In this document: piece after piece, positions 60,513 to 64,000 of the stretch | How the letters are laid out: the number at the start of each line of letters is the position of its first letter | How positions within the stretch are numbered: position 1 is the first letter of the stretch | Origin: Bradyrhizobium sp. ORS 278 | GTDB lineage: Bacteria > Pseudomonadota > Alphaproteobacteria > Rhizobiales > Xanthobacteraceae | Reading direction: 5' to 3' | Length of the DNA: 64,000 nucleotides | Assembly: GCF_000026145.1 (NCBI RefSeq) | Contig: NC_009445.1 | Span: forward strand, 2,914,001 to 2,978,000 | Made by a program: the position numbers and the translations under genes | Notes under the pieces: generated by a model | Databases searched by the model: none | What the model saw: the letters and a program-made list of their open reading frames with translations, nothing else | Told to the model about the DNA's origin: nothing

Positions 60513-61931
60513 ATGAGCACATCTGCAAATCACTTGCGTGGCTTCTCGTTCGGCGGCAACACGTCGGAGCGCGAGTTCCTGCCGGCGGCGTTGGAGATCA
60601 CGGAGACGCCGCCCAACCCGCTCGGACGCATCACCGCGCTGGCACTATGCACGGTGACATTTGCGGCGCTCGGCTGGGCGGTGTTCGGCAAGGTCGACAT
60701 CGTCGCGGTCGCCAGCGGCAAGGTGATTTCGCATACCCGCACCCAGGTGGTGCAGCCGTTCGAGACGGCGAGCGTCAAGGCCGTGCTGGTACAGCCCGGT
60801 CAGCGCGTGCGCGCCGGCGACGCGCTGATCGAGCTCGACAGGACCGCCGTGACGGCGGAGGCCGACCGGGCCCGCAGCGATCTGATCGCGAGCCTGCTCG
60901 ACGAAGTCCGGCTGGCGGCCTTCCTGGATGGCGTGAAGAACGGACCGTTCGATCTGGTGGCCGGCGCCGAGCCGCTCGATCGCGCCCGTGCCCAGGCGCA
61001 GCTCACGGCGCAGCTGGCGATGCGCGCCAGCCAGCTGGCGGCGCTGGCGCAGGAGCGCGCCCAACATGTTGCCGAGCGCGAGGCGCTGCAACAGACGGTC
61101 GCGAAATACGAGCAGACCCTGCCGATGGTGACGCAGCGCGCCGATATCCGCACCAAGGCGAGCGAGATCGGCAACGCCTCGATCATCGCGCTGCTTGAGA
61201 GCCAGCAGCTGCTGGTCGAGACCCGCTCGGAGCTCGAGATCAACAAGGCGAAAATCGTTGCGCTCGATGCCACCATCGCCGGGCTCGATCAGAAGATCGC
61301 GGCGACGGAGGCCGAGATCCGCGACAAGGCGATGCGCGATCTCGCCACCGCGCGCGAGCGCGCCCGCGCCGCCGGCGAAGCGCTGACCAAGGCGGCGCGG
61401 CGCGCCGAGCTGCAGACCTTGCGCGCGCCGATCGACGGCACGGTGCAGCAGATGCACATCGCGGCCGCCGGCGCCGTGGTAACGCCGGCGCAGCAGCTGC
61501 TGTCCGTCGTGCCCGATGACGACAGGATCGAGGTCGAGGCCGTGGTCGAGAACCGCGACGTCGGCTTCGTCGAGGCCGGCCAGCGCGTCGAGCTCAAGGT
61601 CGATGCCTTCCCGTTCACGCGCTACGGCCTGCTGGGCGGCAAGGTGACCTCGGTTGACCGCGACGCGGAGGCCGCGCCGGTCAATCCCCAGGGCGTGCAG
61701 GGCGCCGAGCGGCAGGCGGACCAGACCGACCGCGTCGAGGCCAGCGAGCGGCTGCGCTACATGGTGCACATCGCGCTCGACCGCGCGACGCTGGACGTCG
61801 ACGGCCGTGCCGCGGCGCTGGTGCCGGGCATGTCGGTGAAGGCCGAGATCCTGACCGGCAAGCGCCGCATCATCGACTTCCTGCTAGCGCCGCTCAGCGA
61901 GCACGTCCACGACGCCATGCGCGAGCGCTGA
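60513..61931 (+). CDS. Type I secretion membrane-fusion protein (HlyD family)
   Basis: A 472-residue periplasmic adaptor. It has a short cytoplasmic N-terminus (about 1-38), one membrane helix (about 40-60, ITALALCTVTFAALGWAVFG), a lipoyl-like beta-barrel half (VDIVAVASGKVISHTRTQVV), a long coiled-coil hairpin (about 115-290, helical with QLTAQLAMRASQLAALAQER), the second half lipoyl (RAPIDGTVQQMHIAAAG) and a C-terminal beta-barrel with GQRVELKVDAFPFTRYGLLG. It links the ABC subunit to TolC. The ATG at 60513 has GGAGAGGG upstream and is 10 bases after the ATPase stop, so the two form an operon. No TolC gene is in the window. Confidence 0.94.
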   Translation: MSTSANHLRGFSFGGNTSEREFLPAALEITETPPNPLGRITALALCTVTFAALGWAVFGKVDIVAVASGKVISHTRTQVVQPFETASVKAVLVQPGQRVRAGDALIELDRTAVTAEADRARSDLIASLLDEVRLAAFLDGVKNGPFDLVAGAEPLDRARAQAQLTAQLAMRASQLAALAQERAQHVAEREALQQTVAKYEQTLPMVTQRADIRTKASEIGNASIIALLESQQLLVETRSELEINKAKIVALDATIAGLDQKIAATEAEIRDKAMRDLATARERARAAGEALTKAARRAELQTLRAPIDGTVQQMHIAAAGAVVTPAQQLLSVVPDDDRIEVEAVVENRDVGFVEAGQRVELKVDAFPFTRYGLLGGKVTSVDRDAEAAPVNPQGVQGAERQADQTDRVEASERLRYMVHIALDRATLDVDGRAAALVPGMSVKAEILTGKRRIIDFLLAPLSEHVHDAMRER

Positions 61932-62077
61932 GGCACGCGCGGCATCGTTAACAGGCTTTTGCGCATTTGAGCAAAAACGCACCGTCAAATCCGCGCGCGC
62001 ACGCTTACGGAACGCTGGCGTTCGGAAGGTAAGTTCCCGGCATTGCTTTCCCCATTGCGGTGTCGTGGCTTTTCATC

Positions 62078-63199
62078 ATGAACGAGACGAAATCAGTATT
62101 GCGCGACCTGGAAGACGCGATTGCGCGGGGCACGGCCGACAGCCGCGAGCGGGCGCTGTGGCACGCGACCGATCTCCTGCTCGCCGGCCGCTATTGCGAG
62201 GAGGAGATCGCGACGTTCGGCGAGGTGATCAGCCGGCTCGCCGACGAGATCGAGGTCGAGGCCCGCGCCAAGCTCGCAGACCGCCTTGCGAGAATCGAAT
62301 ATTCACCGGCCAGCGTCATCCGCAAGCTCGCCTTCGACGACGAGATCTGGGTCGCCGGACCGGTGCTGCGTGAGTCCGAGCGGCTCGACGATGCGGCGCT
62401 GGTCGAGACTGCCAGCACCAAGAGCCAGGCCCATCTGCTCGCGATCGCCGAGCGCAAGACCTTGAGCCCGGCGGTGACGGACGTCCTGGCGACGCACGGC
62501 GATCGCGCCGTCGCCACCGCCGTCGCGCGCAATCATGGTGCGCGATTCTCCGGGGCCGGCTTCCTCCACATGGTGAAGCGCGCCGAGAACGATTCCATCC
62601 TCGCCGAGCATCTCGGCAGGCGTCTGGACATTCCGCGGCACCTGTTCCAGCAGCTGATCGCCAAAGCCTCCGACGACGTGGGCAAGCGGCTGGCCAGCGA
62701 GCGCCCGGAGCTGCTCGGGGAAATCGAGAGCTCGGTGGCCAACATCGCCGGCGATCTGCAGTCGAAGTTCGGGCCCGGCTCGCGCAACTACTTCGTCGCC
62801 AAGCGCACCGTGACGATCCAGCACCGCCTTGGTAATCTGCACGAGAGCACGATTGCTGGCTATGCAACGGCACACAAGGTCGACGAGGTCACGATCGGCC
62901 TGTCGCTGCTGTCCGGCCTGCCGGTCGATGTCGTCGACCGCGCGCTGTTCGACCGCAACCGCGAAATGCTGCTGATGCTCGCGAAGGCGCTCGGCTTCTC
63001 CTGGGACACCATGATGGCGCTGGCCTTCCTCGGCGCCCGCGAGCACAAGATCACCGCCGGCGAGCTGGACGAACTGGAGCGGGATTATGCGAGGCTGCAG
63101 ACCCAGACCTCCCGTAGCGTGCTCGAATTCTACCAGTCACGAAAGAACGCGGGGAAGGCGGCCGTGTCCGCGCATGCGCCCCGTGCCGCGGCGCATTGA
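62078..63199 (+). CDS. DUF2336 domain protein
   Basis: A 373-residue cytosolic helical protein of the DUF2336 family, characterised by repeated HEAT-like helix pairs. Recognisable stretches are RDLEDAIARGTADSRERALW, FGEVISRLADEIEVEARAKL and VIRKLAFDDEIWVAGPVLRE. Near the C-terminus FSWDTMMALAFLGAREHKIT ends the domain. The function of the family is unknown, but members are common in alphaproteobacteria. The ATG at 62078 (MNETKSVL) is chosen because it begins the family-like sequence; a start at 62060 would add six residues. A small gene follows after 28 bases and is probably co-transcribed. The adaptor gene is upstream on the same strand. Confidence 0.88.
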   Translation: MNETKSVLRDLEDAIARGTADSRERALWHATDLLLAGRYCEEEIATFGEVISRLADEIEVEARAKLADRLARIEYSPASVIRKLAFDDEIWVAGPVLRESERLDDAALVETASTKSQAHLLAIAERKTLSPAVTDVLATHGDRAVATAVARNHGARFSGAGFLHMVKRAENDSILAEHLGRRLDIPRHLFQQLIAKASDDVGKRLASERPELLGEIESSVANIAGDLQSKFGPGSRNYFVAKRTVTIQHRLGNLHESTIAGYATAHKVDEVTIGLSLLSGLPVDVVDRALFDRNREMLLMLAKALGFSWDTMMALAFLGAREHKITAGELDELERDYARLQTQTSRSVLEFYQSRKNAGKAAVSAHAPRAAAH

Positions 63200-63227
63200 G
63201 GATTGCTGCGAGAAGAGGTGATCGCGG

Positions 63228-63452
63228 ATGAATGGCTTGGGACTTCATCTCCACGGCGCCCAGCGCCTGGACGGCCGAAATGCCGCGGTGGATCGAGCCG
63301 CCATCGATGCCGCGTGGCACGTCCTCGAAGCCGCCAATGAGCTCGGTGACGATGCCACCGTCGCCGCCTGCCGCCGCATCATCGATGCGAGCCTCAATGG
63401 TGCAAGCGCGGATATGGCGGATATGCAACGCGTGGCGGATTATTTTCGGTAG
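63228..63452 (+). CDS. Small hypothetical protein, co-transcribed with DUF2336 gene
   Basis: A 74-residue helical protein (MNGLGLHLHGAQRLDGRNAA onwards) with helices such as DAAWHVLEAANELGDDATVA and CRRIIDASLNGAS. The ATG at 63228 has AAGAGGTG upstream. It lies 28 bases after the DUF2336 gene, on the same strand. The helix pattern (amphipathic, short) and clear start support a real gene, but no family is recognised. Confidence 0.7.
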   Translation: MNGLGLHLHGAQRLDGRNAAVDRAAIDAAWHVLEAANELGDDATVAACRRIIDASLNGASADMADMQRVADYFR

Positions 63453-63555
63453 GTCTCGCAGCGTGGTCCAACTGAGCGCTTAGCGGCAGGACGAGTCCTA
63501 GGGATCGCGATTCGCGCGTCGCCACGATTCACGCAAGCAAGGCACGATCTCTCCT

Positions 63556-63631
63556 CGTCATTTCGAGCGCAGCGAAGCAATCCAGGGTGGTGAGCGGAAC
63601 TCTGGATTGCTTCGCTGCGCTCGCAATGACG
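63556..63631. repeat. Palindromic repeat, family P5
   Basis: CGTCATTTCGAGCGCAGCGA followed by AGCAATCCAG pairs with CTGGATTGCTTCGCTGCGCT followed by CGCAATGACG, with a loop of about 16 bases. It resembles the structure of P1 and P4 and may form a long hairpin. It lies between convergent genes. Confidence 0.85.
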
Positions 63632-63708
63632 CGCGGAAATAGCTCTCCTCAAACGAAGAGCTCGCAGACCAGATACAAGCGTAAGGTAACGACGACGATC
63701 GGATTGGC

Positions 63709-64000
63709 TCACACCGCCGCCAGCTGCGGATCGGCTTTTCCAGCGCGCCTGACCTTCTGCTTCGCCGGCTCGAACAGCGCGCTCGCCGCGATGCCGGCCG
63801 TGTCCGCGACCTCCGGATTGCGCGACACCATCGCGGCGACGATGGCGCCGTCGATCAGCAGCGCCAGCTGATGCGCAAAACTCTCCGGCTCGACCGCACC
63901 CATCTCGCGCGCCAGCTTCTCGATATGCGCCAGCACCACCTTCTTGTGGCGCATCGCGATGCTGCGGAACTGCTTCTGATCCTTGTCGTGCTCGCCGACC
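63709..64000 (-). CDS. TetR-like regulator, C-terminal part (5' end outside window)
   Basis: The gene is cut by the window end; the last 97 residues are visible. The segment MGAVEPESFAHQLALLIDGA followed by IVAAMVSRNPEVADTAGIAA is typical of the C-terminal ligand-binding and dimerisation helices of TetR/AcrR-family regulators, and GHDKDQKQ-like upstream residues continue the frame to the window edge (VGEHDKDQKQFRSIAMRHKK). The DNA-binding domain, at the N-terminus, would be beyond 64000. So the family is inferred from helix pattern alone. It converges with the small hypothetical gene upstream on the plus strand. Confidence 0.6.
   Translation of the reverse strand, partial: VGEHDKDQKQFRSIAMRHKKVVLAHIEKLAREMGAVEPESFAHQLALLIDGAIVAAMVSRNPEVADTAGIAASALFEPAKQKVRRAGKADPQLAAV

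Noticed and set aside
1..64000. tRNA, rRNA or riboswitch genes
   Set aside because: I looked for cloverleaf arms, CCA ends and known conserved cores and found none that I could support by reading.

Overview
The window reads as a chromosomal segment of a high-GC alphaproteobacterium, most likely Bradyrhizobium or a close relative in the Nitrobacteraceae. The reasons are the cycHJKL-type order of the cytochrome c maturation genes, a FeuP/FeuQ-like two-component pair, a NuoE-C-like helix-hairpin-helix domain protein, many alphaproteobacterial DUF genes, and several families of dispersed palindromic repeats between genes. This genus-level assignment is inference from gene content; no 16S rRNA or tRNA gene was seen.

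Layout. 1-6 kb: a split DUF1254/DUF1214 pair, a class A penicillin-binding protein, a YcgN-type cysteine-cluster protein and a DHA2 drug exporter. 6-13.4 kb: a membrane-anchored Ala-rich repeat protein next to a large OmpA-family protein, then a beta-CASP metallo-beta-lactamase protein in an operon with a type-2 thymidine (AMP-type) phosphorylase, with an FNR/FixK-like box upstream. 13.7-19.6 kb: a lone Flp pilin, Ku, a small membrane protein, feuPQ and an unknown conserved protein. 20-24.3 kb: the ccmI-ccmE-ccmF-ccmH operon. 24.6-28.4 kb: two chemoreceptors. 28.7-30.7 kb: a single low-GC gene for a fused AAA ATPase/TOPRIM-like protein, resembling OLD or PARIS defence effectors, followed by 1.4 kb without a gene but packed with palindromes. 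32-39 kb: a Do-family protease, a second two-component pair and glnE. 40-46 kb: a class III nucleotide cyclase, small secreted or DUF proteins, a caspase-like protein and an amino-acid binding protein. 46-54.6 kb: ilvD, copC/copD, icd and a TrmJ-like methyltransferase fused to a DUF559-like domain. 54.6-64 kb: a repeat protein and its truncated relative, a calpain-like protease followed by type I secretion ATPase and adaptor genes, a DUF2336 protein, and the tail of a TetR-like regulator.

How the genes work together. Clear functional units are the ccm operon (haem delivery to c-type cytochromes), the two two-component systems, the CopC/CopD copper pair, and the putative calpain/type I secretion unit. 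The clearest accessory gene is the AT-rich ATPase-TOPRIM gene. The most unusual combinations are the calpain/type I secretion locus and the TrmJ-DUF559 fusion. Most long ORFs antisense to these genes are codon-bias shadows and are left out.
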